The position numbers and the translations under genes are program-made. The notes beneath the pieces are model-generated. The model was given only the letters and a program-made list of their open reading frames with translations. It was not told the origin of the DNA and did not search any database. A DNA stretch of 64,000 bases from Poriferisodalis sp965262965. GTDB lineage: Bacteria; Actinomycetota; Acidimicrobiia; Acidimicrobiales; Poriferisodalaceae. The stretch covers positions 868,001-932,000 of the forward strand of contig NZ_OZ253573.1 in the NCBI RefSeq assembly GCF_965262965.1. Reading direction: 5' to 3'. Shown here piece after piece: positions 36,683-45,711 of the stretch (the stretch's first letter is position 1; each line of letters starts with the position of its first letter).

Positions 36683-37504
36683 TCAGAGGGTGACGGTCGT
36701 GAGATCGTCGCCGATGACGATCTCGCCGTCGAAGTTCGCCGCGGCCAACTCGATCCACTCGGGATATTGCTCGGGGGTGGGCGCTGGGACCATGTGCGTC
36801 AGCACGAGCCGCTTGGCGCCCGCTCTGGCGGCGGTCTGTGCTGCCTGCTGCACGTCGGAGTGATAGTCGAGGATGTCCAGAAACATCTCGTTGGGGCTCA
36901 GCTTGACGAGGTCACTCCGGATGACCGTCTGGACGTAGGCATCGACGCCTGCAGCCAGTTCGTCCACGCCATCGCACGGCACGGTGTCGCCGACCACGGC
37001 AGCAGTCGCGCATTCATGGGTGAGGCGGTAGCCGAGCGTGGGCCGCACGGGCGCATGTTCGGTGGCCGCGGTGCTGATCCGAACATCGTTGACGTCGAAC
37101 GTATCGCCTGGCGCCAGCTCGGTCACTTCGACCTTCGGGGCGTTGACGAGCACCTCGTGATGCTCGATGCGATATCCGATGTCGGCTTCGAGCGCTCCCA
37201 TCTGCCGTTCGACGAATTGCTCGATGCCCGGCGGGCCGTACACGTTCAGCGTCGCATTCCCCTGGCCCATGATCCAGTGGGTCGTGATCACGTCGTTGAG
37301 CCCGCAAACGTGGTCACTGTGGAGGTGGGTGATCAGCACAGCGCTCAGGAACACCGGCAACGAGCCGCCGCCGGTCATGAGCATGACCGTGCCACGGCCG
37401 ACGTCGATGAGGATGTGCGTATCACCGGCCTTGATGAGCGTCGACGGCCCCGCACGGTTGGCGTCGGGCAGGGGCGAACCCGTCCCGGTCAGCACGATGT
37501 CCAT
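36683..37504 (-). CDS. Metallo-beta-lactamase-fold hydrolase
   Basis: A 273-residue MBL-fold protein. The zinc motif is HLHSDH (~60-65), with further ligands likely in ATEH (~140), VVGDT (~171) and LTHMVP (~237). The pattern resembles RNase Z/arylsulfatase-type MBL proteins. The start at 37504 follows GGGAGG four bases upstream; the in-frame start at 37591 overlaps the FAD monooxygenase. It is the intact paralogue of the shortened gene at 13404, and both copies sit beside the same partner domain (36103 and 14047). Confidence 0.87.
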   Translation of the reverse strand: MDIVLTGTGSPLPDANRAGPSTLIKAGDTHILIDVGRGTVMLMTGGGSLPVFLSAVLITHLHSDHVCGLNDVITTHWIMGQGNATLNVYGPPGIEQFVERQMGALEADIGYRIEHHEVLVNAPKVEVTELAPGDTFDVNDVRISTAATEHAPVRPTLGYRLTHECATAAVVGDTVPCDGVDELAAGVDAYVQTVIRSDLVKLSPNEMFLDILDYHSDVQQAAQTAARAGAKRLVLTHMVPAPTPEQYPEWIELAAANFDGEIVIGDDLTTVTL

Positions 37505-37548
37505 GACGTCCTCCCTCTTGCTTCTCAGAGTTGTGTTTCGGACTGCCG

Positions 37549-39126
37549 TCAGTTCGATTTCAGCTGGAAGGCCGCTCGGTAGGCATCGCACACCGCACGC
37601 TCGTCGCCGGCGGCGAACCGGCCGAGCAGGACGCTGTTCTCCAACATGGCCACATAGGTCGCGTCGCCGAAGAGCGCTGTGCGCTGGCGTTCATCGGGGA
37701 GGACGAGCGCTTGTCCCATGGTCTGCGCATGGGGGGCATCGACGGCGGCATACAGTTCGGGACGGACTGATTCGAGCAGCGAGTCGAGACCGCCGAAGGC
37801 GGTTGCCGCGAGAGGCCCGTCAGCGATGATCTTGGCTCGTTCGGGGTGCAGCAGTGTCAGGAACGTCGACGGTCCGCCGTCGGGCTCGACACGCACCCTC
37901 GGGAGCAGCTTGCGCAGGCGTGACGGCACGTCGTCGGCCAAATCGAGAGCGCGTGCGGTGGGAGCGATCTGAGCGGTGATATCGATCGGCTTGCCGCGTC
38001 GCAGTCGGCTGATCGTCGCTCGCAGGGCGTTGGCCGGCGGCGAGGTGTTGAACAGCAGCTTGCCCATCTTGAGCGCTTCTTTGATCGTGCCCTTCGTGTC
38101 CTCGTAGCACTCGGCTTGGTAGCGATCCAGCAGCGAGCTGGGGGCGGCGCCGGAGGCCACCAGCTCGATCTTCTGGCACAGGTTGCGGGTGTTGCGCATG
38201 CCCATGTTGAGGCCTTGGCCCAGGAACGGCGAGGTCTGGTGCGCTGCGTCGCCACAGAGGAAGACGTTGCCGAACCGCCAGCGGTTCGCGATGAGCGAAT
38301 TGAACTTGTAGACGGTGTGGCGAAGCAGCTCGGTGTGGTCGGGGTCCGAGAACGGGGCGATGAACTCCCGGATCCGCTCGGGTGACTGGATTTCCAAGAT
38401 GTCGTCGCCGGGGTTGATCCGGAATTCCCAACGGACGTGGTTCTCCACGCCCATGGGCAGATATGTCGTCGGGCGTTGTTGGTCGACAATCTGGTAGGCG
38501 CAGCCGTCGTCACCCACACGATGCTCTGGCGCCGAGATGGCATCGATGACCAGGAACAACACGTTGTCGCCGAGCTGTGTCAGGCTGCCGCCGGCCTGCT
38601 TGCGCACGAAGCTGTTGGCGCCGTCGCACCCGAGCAGGTACGTCGAGCTCAGGTCACGCATCGTTCTGCTGGACAGCTCTTCGATGGTGAGCTGCGATTC
38701 GCCTTCGGTGTAGAGCTTGCGGGCGCTCCAGCCGTAGAACGTGTCGATGTTGTCGGTCTGGCCGGCTACGTCCCGGAGGATGTCCTCGACCTGGGGTTGC
38801 ACAAACCAATTGCGGGTATCGCCAACCTCAAGGGCTGTGTGCGCGAACGGTTCGTCGAGGTTGTCCTTGTCGAGGTAGTAGCCCGCTCGTGGAGTCCGCT
38901 TCAGCGAGATGCGGCCGAAGTCGTGGCCCAGTATCTCGGCGAGGATGGCGCACGAATAGGCGTCGAACATGACGGCCCTCGGGTAGGGGTAGGGGTGCTC
39001 GAACTCCTCGATCAGCGCCACCGCCATGCCGGCCCGAGCCAGATGCAGACTCGCGACGCTGCCAACCGGTCCGCCGCCGACGATGATGGCGTCGTAGTGC
39101 TGTCGATCCGGGAGCGGCCCTGACAT
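37549..39126 (-). CDS. FAD-dependent aromatic hydroxylase (PHBH/MhpA-like)
   Basis: A 525-residue group A flavoprotein monooxygenase. It has the N-terminal GGGPVGSVASLHLARAG (~18-34), the middle DG motif LLGCDGANSFVRKQAGG and the C-terminal GDAAHQTSPFLGQGLNMGMR, followed by a thioredoxin-like C-terminal domain. It hydroxylates a phenolic ring with NAD(P)H and oxygen. It is probably the first gene of a run with the MBL and partner genes, with a 44-bp gap to the MBL gene. It is divergent from the CotH lipoprotein. Confidence 0.88.
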   Translation of the reverse strand: MSGPLPDRQHYDAIIVGGGPVGSVASLHLARAGMAVALIEEFEHPYPYPRAVMFDAYSCAILAEILGHDFGRISLKRTPRAGYYLDKDNLDEPFAHTALEVGDTRNWFVQPQVEDILRDVAGQTDNIDTFYGWSARKLYTEGESQLTIEELSSRTMRDLSSTYLLGCDGANSFVRKQAGGSLTQLGDNVLFLVIDAISAPEHRVGDDGCAYQIVDQQRPTTYLPMGVENHVRWEFRINPGDDILEIQSPERIREFIAPFSDPDHTELLRHTVYKFNSLIANRWRFGNVFLCGDAAHQTSPFLGQGLNMGMRNTRNLCQKIELVASGAAPSSLLDRYQAECYEDTKGTIKEALKMGKLLFNTSPPANALRATISRLRRGKPIDITAQIAPTARALDLADDVPSRLRKLLPRVRVEPDGGPSTFLTLLHPERAKIIADGPLAATAFGGLDSLLESVRPELYAAVDAPHAQTMGQALVLPDERQRTALFGDATYVAMLENSVLLGRFAAGDERAVCDAYRAAFQLKSN

Positions 39127-39239
39127 CGCGGCAACCCTAAACGGCTCTTGTCAGAGGCGAAGCGGGCTGACTGCGATAACCGTTGAGACCTTCTCGATAT
39201 GGTCCGCTCACGTCTCACTGACTTTGAGAGGCTGGACGA

Positions 39240-41525
39240 ATGCGAGTACGCACTCACCGCCAGCGCCGCTTGGCCGCAGCGCTATTGGCAACGACGATCA
39301 TTGCGGCCGGCTGCACGGGCGCAGCCGACGACGACGCTGCACCCCCGGCCACGACTCTCGGCCCAGCCGCGGCCCCCTCCACCACCGCGGCGCCCGCAGT
39401 ACTCACAGACGACGACGAAGCCCCTCAGCGCGACGTCTATCTCGCCCTCGACCGCGTGCTCGACGTCAGCATCGAGATCGCCCACACCGATTGGGACACC
39501 TTGCGCCACCAGACCCGCACTCTCGCGGACGTGTTCGCGGAGATCGAGGAGTACGGCCTCTCGCGGCCCTTTGCCGACATCTACACCTGGTTCGGTGCCA
39601 AGGTGACCGTCGACGGCCAGACACGCGCCGATGTGGGTGTGCGCAAGAAGGGTTTCGTCGGCTCCCAGAGCTCCACCAAGCCGTCCCTCAAGCTCCGCTT
39701 CGACAAGTACACCGACGGCCAGTCCCTTTCAGGGGGCATGAACCGGATGACCCTGAACAACAGCGTCCAGGACCTCTCGATGGTCAATACCTGCCTGTCG
39801 TACCGGGTGTTCGCCGCGGCTGGCAATCCTGCACCGCGCTGCAACTTCGCCAACGTGTCAGTGAATGGCGCCGATCTCGGGCTGTACGTGCACGTGGAGG
39901 AGTTCAAAGCCCCGTTCCTGTCGAGCCACTTCGGGAACGTGGAGGGCAACCTGTACGAAGGCACTGTCAGCGACTTCACACCGGAGTTCCGCGGCACCTT
40001 CGAGAAGAAGACCAACGAAGACGCCGACGATTGGTCCGACATCGACGCCGTGGTTGGGGCCTTGAGGGACTCGTCCGACGCCGGCCTGGAGGCGTTGGGC
40101 GAGATCGTGGACCTCGACCGGTTTCTCTCGTTCTGGGCGACAGAAGTGCTGGTGGGTCACTGGGACGGCTACGCCGGCGACCGGAACAACTACTGGTTCT
40201 ACCGTGAGCCCGACGGCCGGTTCGTGTTCATGCCATGGGGCACCGACGGCACGTTCCACCTCCAGGACGACCCAAATCCATTCGACAACATCTCCGACCC
40301 TCCGCCGTCGGTGCTGGCGCTCACCGCCATTCCGAACCGCCTGTACAACCACCCTGACTGGCGGGCAAAGTACGTTGCCCGGCTCACCGAGATCCTGGAC
40401 GCAGTCTGGGATGAAACCGAATTGCTGGCAGCGGTTGACGAGATGGCCGCCATCGTGCAGCAGCACGCCCTACCAGAAGAAGCCATGGCGGCCGCCGCCG
40501 ATACCGAACGGGTGCGGACGTTCATCTTGAAGCGAAAGGCCGAGATCCTCGCTGACCTCTCCCCCACGCCACCGGACTGGCCCGAACCCCAGGTGTCTGC
40601 GGGGCCCAGTGCCGGGTCGGGAACCTTGGAGATCACCTTCGAGACAACCTGGGGAAGCAACCTGAGTCCCAACCCGCTCGGGCAGGGAACCATCCACAGC
40701 CTGCTGCTGAACGGTGCCCCCGAGCCGATCCAAGGCATGGGAGTCTTTGCGGGCGACGCCAACCCCGACGAGAGAGTTCTGCTTCCGGGGGTCGAGGCGG
40801 CCGCTTCCATCGTCGTCGCGGGGCTTGACGACGACGGCTCCGTCAACGGAATGTCACTGGTCATAGACCCCAGGCTGTTGGTGGCAGGCAGAACGCTGGT
40901 CATCGGCGTGGACGCCATAGCGGGGGGAACATGGTCCATCCCGCCGGGAGCCTCGGCACCGGACAGCTTCTCGCCTTTCACCGAGGGTGCGCTGGAACTG
41001 TCGAGCGGCCAGACGACTCCCGGCGCCGCCATCTCCGGCGCCTTCTCCGGCGTCTACGGGTCCGCACCGTCATTGTCCGGCCGCGACGGCGCTGACGCGC
41101 AGGGTGCAGACCCCTCCACGACCCCGCTAGACGTCGGATTGTTCATCAATGAGGTGGCTGCCAAGGGCGACCCGCTCGACTGGTTCGAGCTGCACAACGC
41201 ATCGCGTGTCCCGATTGCCCTCGATGGCTTCGAGATGGCCGACAGCCTCACGGACGCCGAAAAACGAGTGCCCTTCCCAGCCGGCACGATCATTCGGCCT
41301 GGCGCGTACATGCAATTCAGTTTGGACTCCGACGGCTGGCCTGGCTTCGCGCTCGGGAGCGACGAGGAACTGGGCATCTGGCTGCTGGACGGCACGCTCG
41401 TTGCCAGTGTCGACTGGGACGAGGGCCAGTCCGGTGCGGACCAGAGCTACGCCCGAGTGCCCGACGTCACCGGCCGATTCGAAACTGTAGAAACCCCCAC
41501 TCCAGGCGCCGCCAACCAGCTGTGA
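39240..41525 (+). CDS. Exported lipoprotein with CotH kinase-like and lamin-tail domains
   Basis: A 761-residue protein. The lipoprotein signal ends in the lipobox IIAAGC (~21-26), followed by an Ala/Pro/Thr linker. Residues ~65-440 match the CotH family (RKKGFVGSQSSTKPSLKLRF, then HWDGYAGDRNNYWFY with Asp, Arg and Asn of the kinase-like site, and FMPWGTDGTF). A middle beta-rich region (~455-620) has no clear match. Residues ~640-761 are a lamin-tail domain (LFINEVAAKGDPLDWFELHN). CotH is an unusual protein kinase in spore coats; in other bacteria such proteins are surface associated. The ATG at 39240 has GAGAGG upstream. Confidence 0.85.
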   Translation: MRVRTHRQRRLAAALLATTIIAAGCTGAADDDAAPPATTLGPAAAPSTTAAPAVLTDDDEAPQRDVYLALDRVLDVSIEIAHTDWDTLRHQTRTLADVFAEIEEYGLSRPFADIYTWFGAKVTVDGQTRADVGVRKKGFVGSQSSTKPSLKLRFDKYTDGQSLSGGMNRMTLNNSVQDLSMVNTCLSYRVFAAAGNPAPRCNFANVSVNGADLGLYVHVEEFKAPFLSSHFGNVEGNLYEGTVSDFTPEFRGTFEKKTNEDADDWSDIDAVVGALRDSSDAGLEALGEIVDLDRFLSFWATEVLVGHWDGYAGDRNNYWFYREPDGRFVFMPWGTDGTFHLQDDPNPFDNISDPPPSVLALTAIPNRLYNHPDWRAKYVARLTEILDAVWDETELLAAVDEMAAIVQQHALPEEAMAAAADTERVRTFILKRKAEILADLSPTPPDWPEPQVSAGPSAGSGTLEITFETTWGSNLSPNPLGQGTIHSLLLNGAPEPIQGMGVFAGDANPDERVLLPGVEAAASIVVAGLDDDGSVNGMSLVIDPRLLVAGRTLVIGVDAIAGGTWSIPPGASAPDSFSPFTEGALELSSGQTTPGAAISGAFSGVYGSAPSLSGRDGADAQGADPSTTPLDVGLFINEVAAKGDPLDWFELHNASRVPIALDGFEMADSLTDAEKRVPFPAGTIIRPGAYMQFSLDSDGWPGFALGSDEELGIWLLDGTLVASVDWDEGQSGADQSYARVPDVTGRFETVETPTPGAANQL

Positions 41526-41588
41526 AATGCTGGCGCCTCGGCCAACCTCGTTAAGGCAGAGCCGCGCCTTTCTTGAGGAAATGACCGG

Positions 41589-42014
41589 TTATGCCGGTGT
41601 GTGCTCGAAGGACAGGTCTTGGTACAGGTACTGGGTGACGGTGACGCGCAGTACGACGCCGGTGTCGCCACGTTCCGGGAACGGCTTGCCCGTGTACTTG
41701 TGGCTCAACGCGTCCAAAGCAGCCATGTCGGCGTCGGGCTCGACCACGCAGGTGCCGCGCAGCTGCAGCTCCTCGTAGGGGTTGTCGATGTCGACGATCG
41801 AGATGGCGACACGCGGGTCGCGCAGCACGTTACGCGTCTTGAGCGAGTCCTGTCCGGTGGCAATAGTCACGGTGGACTCGTCCGTGAGCTCGATCCAGAC
41901 CGGGTCCAGCTTGGGCGACCCGTCTGCGCGCAGCGTCGCGAGGTGTGCGAAGTTCGGCCTGCGCACCAAGTTCTGGGCCTCGGCGCTCATGATCTTCGGT
42001 GTCGGTGTGGTCAT
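41589..42014 (-). CDS. PPOX-class F420-dependent oxidoreductase
   Basis: A 141-residue split-barrel flavin/F420 protein of the pyridoxamine-phosphate oxidase-like superfamily. The pattern PNFAHLATLRADGSPKLDPVW at the start and KTRNVLRDPRVAISI in the middle is typical of actinobacterial F420-using members. It would reduce a small substrate with F420H2. A second F420-type enzyme is at 52373. Confidence 0.87.
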   Translation of the reverse strand: MTTPTPKIMSAEAQNLVRRPNFAHLATLRADGSPKLDPVWIELTDESTVTIATGQDSLKTRNVLRDPRVAISIVDIDNPYEELQLRGTCVVEPDADMAALDALSHKYTGKPFPERGDTGVVLRVTVTQYLYQDLSFEHTPA

Positions 42015-42151
42015 GATTTGCCTCGCTCAGTGGATCCGCCGGTCGGACTCACCGTAAGCGCGGTCGCCGCGCCAACGCCACACCACCGTCATTCGTGCCA
42101 GTGGCTGCCGGGTGCGTTGCTGGACGGTGACGGCTGTAGCTGGCGGGAGCG

Positions 42152-42673
42152 CTATTCGACGGTGACGGCCGCAGCGATGTGCGCCCTGCCGAGCTGGCGA
42201 CGCCCGTCGAGGAATGCGAGCTCGACGATGAACGAGAAGCCGACCAGCTCGCCGCCGCCGAGCGTGACCAGTCGGGCGGAAGCAGCCGCCGTGCCACCAG
42301 TGGCCAGCACGTCGTCGACGAGCAGCACTCTTGCCCCGTCGACGATCGCGTCGGTGTGCATTTCGAGCCGCTCGGAGCCGTACTCGAGCTCGTAGTCGGC
42401 GTGCAACGTCTCGCGAGGAAGCTTGCCGCGTTTGCGCAACGGCACAAAGCCGGCATCCAGTCGAACCGCTGCCATCGAGCCGACAACAAATCCCCGAGCC
42501 TCAGGCGCCGCAACGAGGTCGACGCTGCGGTTCTCGAACGGCGCCACCAACTCGTCGACGCAAGATCGCAGCCCCGCCGGATCTGCCAGCAGCGGCGTGA
42601 TGTCCTTGAAGACAATCCCCGCCCGCGGAAAGTCCGGCACATCCCGAATCAACAACTGCCAATCGCCAGCCAT
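42152..42673 (-). CDS. apt: Adenine phosphoribosyltransferase
   Basis: A 173-residue type I phosphoribosyltransferase. The PRPP-binding loop VLLVDDVLATGGTAAAS is at ~120-136. The N-terminal IRDVPDFPRAGIVFKDITPL and the substrate loop KLPRETLHADYELEYGS are diagnostic of Apt. It makes AMP from adenine and PRPP in purine salvage. The ATG at 42673 is used; 42724 would add 17 non-conserved residues. Confidence 0.93.
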   Translation of the reverse strand: MAGDWQLLIRDVPDFPRAGIVFKDITPLLADPAGLRSCVDELVAPFENRSVDLVAAPEARGFVVGSMAAVRLDAGFVPLRKRGKLPRETLHADYELEYGSERLEMHTDAIVDGARVLLVDDVLATGGTAAASARLVTLGGGELVGFSFIVELAFLDGRRQLGRAHIAAAVTVE

Positions 42674-42710
42674 AAGGCGTCTCTCTACACAACCCGCCGA
42701 GTCGGCTGCA

Positions 42711-43097
42711 TCATGCTGATTCAACGTCAGTCGCTGCGAAGTCGCCGCCCTTGTACAGCAGTGGTTCTTGGGTTACTTCCGCCAGCGCGTACGCGAAGCA
42801 ATCGCCGAAATTCAACCCGGCGGGGTGCCGACCCTTCCCGTAGCGTCGCCACGCCAGTCGCGCTACATGCGCCTGTTCGGCCGTCACCTCAACGAGCTGG
42901 ATCGGCGCGCGGTCGACGAGGCGGTCAAGTTCGTCACCCGCAGCGGTTCCGCCACGGCCTTCGACCACCATGGCAGCTTCCAAGAAATTTGCGAAGGACA
43001 TTCGGCAGTTCTCGGCCCGTGCCAGCGCAAGTTCGTAGCGGTCAGCATCTTCCTCGGCAAACAGGATCGCAAGGACCGCCGACGTATCGACGATCAC
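42711..43097 (-). CDS. vapC: PIN-domain toxin (VapC family), second module
   Basis: A 128-residue PIN-domain protein. Acidic site residues appear as Asp in MIVDTSAVLAIL (~4), Glu in FLEAAMVVE (~40), Asp in NFGDCFAYALA (~99) and Asp in KGGDFAATDV. It would be an RNase held in check by the antitoxin encoded just upstream, whose stop overlaps this start by four bases. Confidence 0.92.
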   Translation of the reverse strand: MIVDTSAVLAILFAEEDADRYELALARAENCRMSFANFLEAAMVVEGRGGTAAGDELDRLVDRAPIQLVEVTAEQAHVARLAWRRYGKGRHPAGLNFGDCFAYALAEVTQEPLLYKGGDFAATDVESA

Positions 43098-43351
43098 TTG
43101 GGCAATCCGTACTCGTCGTAGAGCGCATCGCCATGTGCGACCGCTGGTGGTCCGTCGGTGAGCAGGCTCGCGCAGCGCTGTCCGATGGCATGCAACTCAC
43201 GGACACGAGCATCAACGCTGCGCCGTCGCAATTCCCGTTCAAGGCGTTCTCTGAGCGCCTGGGTGATCGCTCCTGTCTTGGATTCCCCGGTCAAGTGCGC
43301 GAGCTCCTCAGCAAGTCGACACGTTTCGTTGTTCTTGATGTTGAGGCTCAT
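43094..43351 (-). CDS. vapB: VapB-type antitoxin, second module
   Basis: An 85-residue protein beginning MSLNIKNNETCRLAEELA, typical of the Rv0623/VapB family. The C-terminal half is charged and includes the toxin-binding tail. It overlaps vapC as ATGA. The start at 43351 is chosen because family members begin at MSLNIK; the longer frame starts at 43378. It is 157 bp from the left edge of an IS1182-like element. Confidence 0.88.
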   Translation of the reverse strand: MSLNIKNNETCRLAEELAHLTGESKTGAITQALRERLERELRRRSVDARVRELHAIGQRCASLLTDGPPAVAHGDALYDEYGLPK

Positions 43352-43508
43352 GACGCCGAGCGTAGGGTAGATACGCACACCCAGGATCTACCTTTTTCGA
43401 CGCGTGACGCAGAGCTCCTCCCGAGCGACCCTGCCCGCTCTTCAGGGACTCCACGACCGCAGCATCGAGGTTCTTCGACGAAGGTCCTTGCGGCCCAGTT
43501 CTGCACTT

Positions 43509-45274
43509 CTAGGAGGGTGGTCGGAAAGTCTGGGTGTGGGTCCTGGTGTTGGGGGTTGTGATCGCGGATGATGGTGGGGTGCGCGGTTCGGCTGATGGTC
43601 AGGGTTCGATTTTCGATGTCGGGGTGATGGTGGGCGGCCTGCTCGACTCTGAGGGGTTCTTGGTGACGTTGGGGCAGGCTCGCGGCGAGCTGTTTTGTGA
43701 CGCGGATTTTGATGCGTTGTATGCGTCTGGTCGTGGTCGGCGGTCGCATCCGCCGTCGGTGGTGGCGTTGTTGTTGTTGTTGGGGTTGTTCTATGGCGTG
43801 TCGGACCGTGAGGCTGAGCGCCGTTCGCGGTTCGCGGTTCGACATGTCGTGGAAAGCGGCGCTGGGTCTGCCGTTGGAGCATCGCGGGATCGCGCATGTG
43901 GTGCTGGTGGAGTTCCGGGCGCGTCTGGTGCGCGCCGGGATGGAGTCGTTTTTGGGGGATCGTGTCAAGATCGCAGCCAAACGCGCCGGGGTGATCGGCC
44001 ATCGACGCACGATGGACTCGACCGGTGTGGCGGACTCGGTGCTGACCCAGGACACGATCACGCTGATCAGGTCCGGGGTCCGCAGGTGCGTCGGGGCGCT
44101 GGCAGCGCTCGACGCCGGGGCCGCAGCGGAGCTGGCGGGGCTGTTGTCGCGCGACGACTACGGGCGGCAAGGCAAACCGCAGGTCATGTGGGCAGACCCC
44201 CGGGCGCGGGCCGCTTTGGTCGCGGAGCTGTTCGGCGACGCCGAGACCGTCATCGGGTTCTGCGCCCGTTTCGACGATCCCGGCCTGGCAGCAGCGGTCG
44301 AGCTGTTGAGGGTCGTGGCGGGCCAGGACATCGAGATCGCCGCCGCCGACGACGGAGCCGAAACAGCACGGATAGCTCAAAGGGTGGCCCCGGGCCGGGT
44401 CGTCTCCACAGTCGATCCCGACGCCCGGCACGGGCACCGTTCGCGCACCGACCGCTACGACGGATACAAGCTGCACGTGTCCGCGGATGTGGACTCGGAC
44501 CTGATCTGCTCAGCGACCGCGACGCTCGCGACCGTCCACGACGCCGCTGTGATCGGTGACCTCATCGACGCCGACCCGGTCCCGGTCGCGGAGATCATCG
44601 CCGACACCCACTACGGATCCGGGCCCACCCGCCGAGCGATGGCCGACCGAGGCATCGACCTCGTCGCCGCCGCCGCGCCGATCCCGGCCCGCGAAGGCAT
44701 GCTCACCAAAGCCGACTTCGACATCGACCTCGAAACCGCCACGGTCACCTGCCCGCAGGCAAACACCGCACCCATCCCGCCGCCGAACGGCGCCAGGTGC
44801 GGTTCGCGGCAACGGATTGCTCAGCGTGCGAGCTCAAGGCGCGATGCACCACACGCGACGGCGGCCGCATCATCGAGATCAACCCATACGAAGAACTCCT
44901 CGCCCCCGCAAGAGCACAACGCCACGAACCCGAATTCCTCGCCAGATACCGACTGCGATCCCAGGCCGAACGCAAGATCGCCCAGATCAAGTCCCGCACC
45001 AAAAACGTCCCCTGGCGCGGCCTCGACAAAGCCAACCTGTGGCTCGACCTGCGCATCGCCGCCCTCAACCTCGACCGCGCCGGCCGCCTCGGCATCATCA
45101 GGCAGAACACCCGCCCCGACCAGCGACCCCGGGCCCCACTGGCCGACCGACGATGTGCCTGGGCATCATCACGCAGAACACCCGCGCCCAACCCACCCCG
45201 AACCACCGACCAGACAACCGCGCACGCACAACAAACAACACACACCACACCCCAATTGCCGACCACCCTCCTAG
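43509..45274 (+). mobile_element. IS1182-like insertion sequence, copy 1 (inactive)
   Basis: Bounded by 16-bp inverted repeats CTAGGAGGGTGGTCGG (43509-43524) and its complement at 45259-45274. The terminal CTAG is palindromic and may be a 4-bp target duplication. It is nearly identical to copy 2 at 46787-48489 and in the same orientation. It carries a 7-bp tandem duplication (TTCGCGG) near 43830 that breaks the transposase, and a longer, partly duplicated 3' end around 45083-45190. Confidence 0.87.
43534..45274 (+). pseudogene. IS1182-like transposase, copy 1, frameshifted twice
   Basis: The N-terminal part (SIFDVGVMVGGLLDSEGFLV) is in one frame to ~43835. A 7-bp duplication then shifts to a second frame carrying the DDE domain (HRRTMDSTGVADSVLTQD, SRTDRYDGYKLHVSADVD, DTHYGSGPTRRAM). 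Near 44757 a one-base loss relative to the expected TCPAGKHR sequence moves the conserved end (RRQVRFAATDC, KARCT, YRLRSQAERKIAQIKSR) to a third frame. The second shift is shared with copy 2. The frame has no stop before the right inverted repeat. Confidence 0.82.
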
Positions 45275-45292
45275 GCCGAGGCCCTCGCAGAC

Positions 45293-45472
45293 ATGTCCGG
45301 CGAAGAACGGTGCGTGCCAAATGCGGCGATGATCGTCGCCGCGCACATCCAAACGATCGAGGTGTTCGAGTTCGTCGTGGAGCGCGTGGTCGGCGGCCAG
45401 CTCTACCCCCGGGCCAGCCTGCGCGTGGGCCCAATCCCTGGCTGGATGGCCAAACGCGGGTACGCGACATGA
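45293..45472 (+). CDS. Short ORF or gene fragment beside IS copy 1
   Basis: A 59-residue open frame beginning MSGEERCVPNAAMIVAAHIQ and containing FEFVVERVVGGQLYPRASLR. Its composition looks coding, but no family is recognised. It starts 19 bp from the insertion-sequence edge, where CTAG supplies an in-frame TAG, so it may be the tail of a gene cut by the element. The rest of the stretch to 45711 shows no convincing gene; it holds an imperfect palindrome at 45513-45534 (TTGACATAAGA and TCTTATCAA arms). Confidence 0.35.
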   Translation: MSGEERCVPNAAMIVAAHIQTIEVFEFVVERVVGGQLYPRASLRVGPIPGWMAKRGYAT

Positions 45473-45711
45473 ACCATTACGTTCGCAGGGGAGCGAGCCC
45501 GCAAACATCGACTTGACATAAGATCTCTTATCAACAGTCGAACATCAGCCGGGGGAGTCAGCGCCTCGAAGCGGAATCCGTGCTCCTCGGCAGCGTCTGA
45601 GACCGGCCTGCAGTCGACCACGTCCGCGCATGCGGCCGCATTCTCGAGCCCGTGAGCCAGCAGAACGAGCTGCCGCGCTGGCCCGGCTCGGCTCGCAGTT
45701 ACGATTCGACT

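Noticed and set aside
45513..45534. Imperfect palindrome TTGACATAAGA/TCTTATCAA as an operator
   Set aside because: The arms differ by one inserted base and no start codon lies close; too weak to call.
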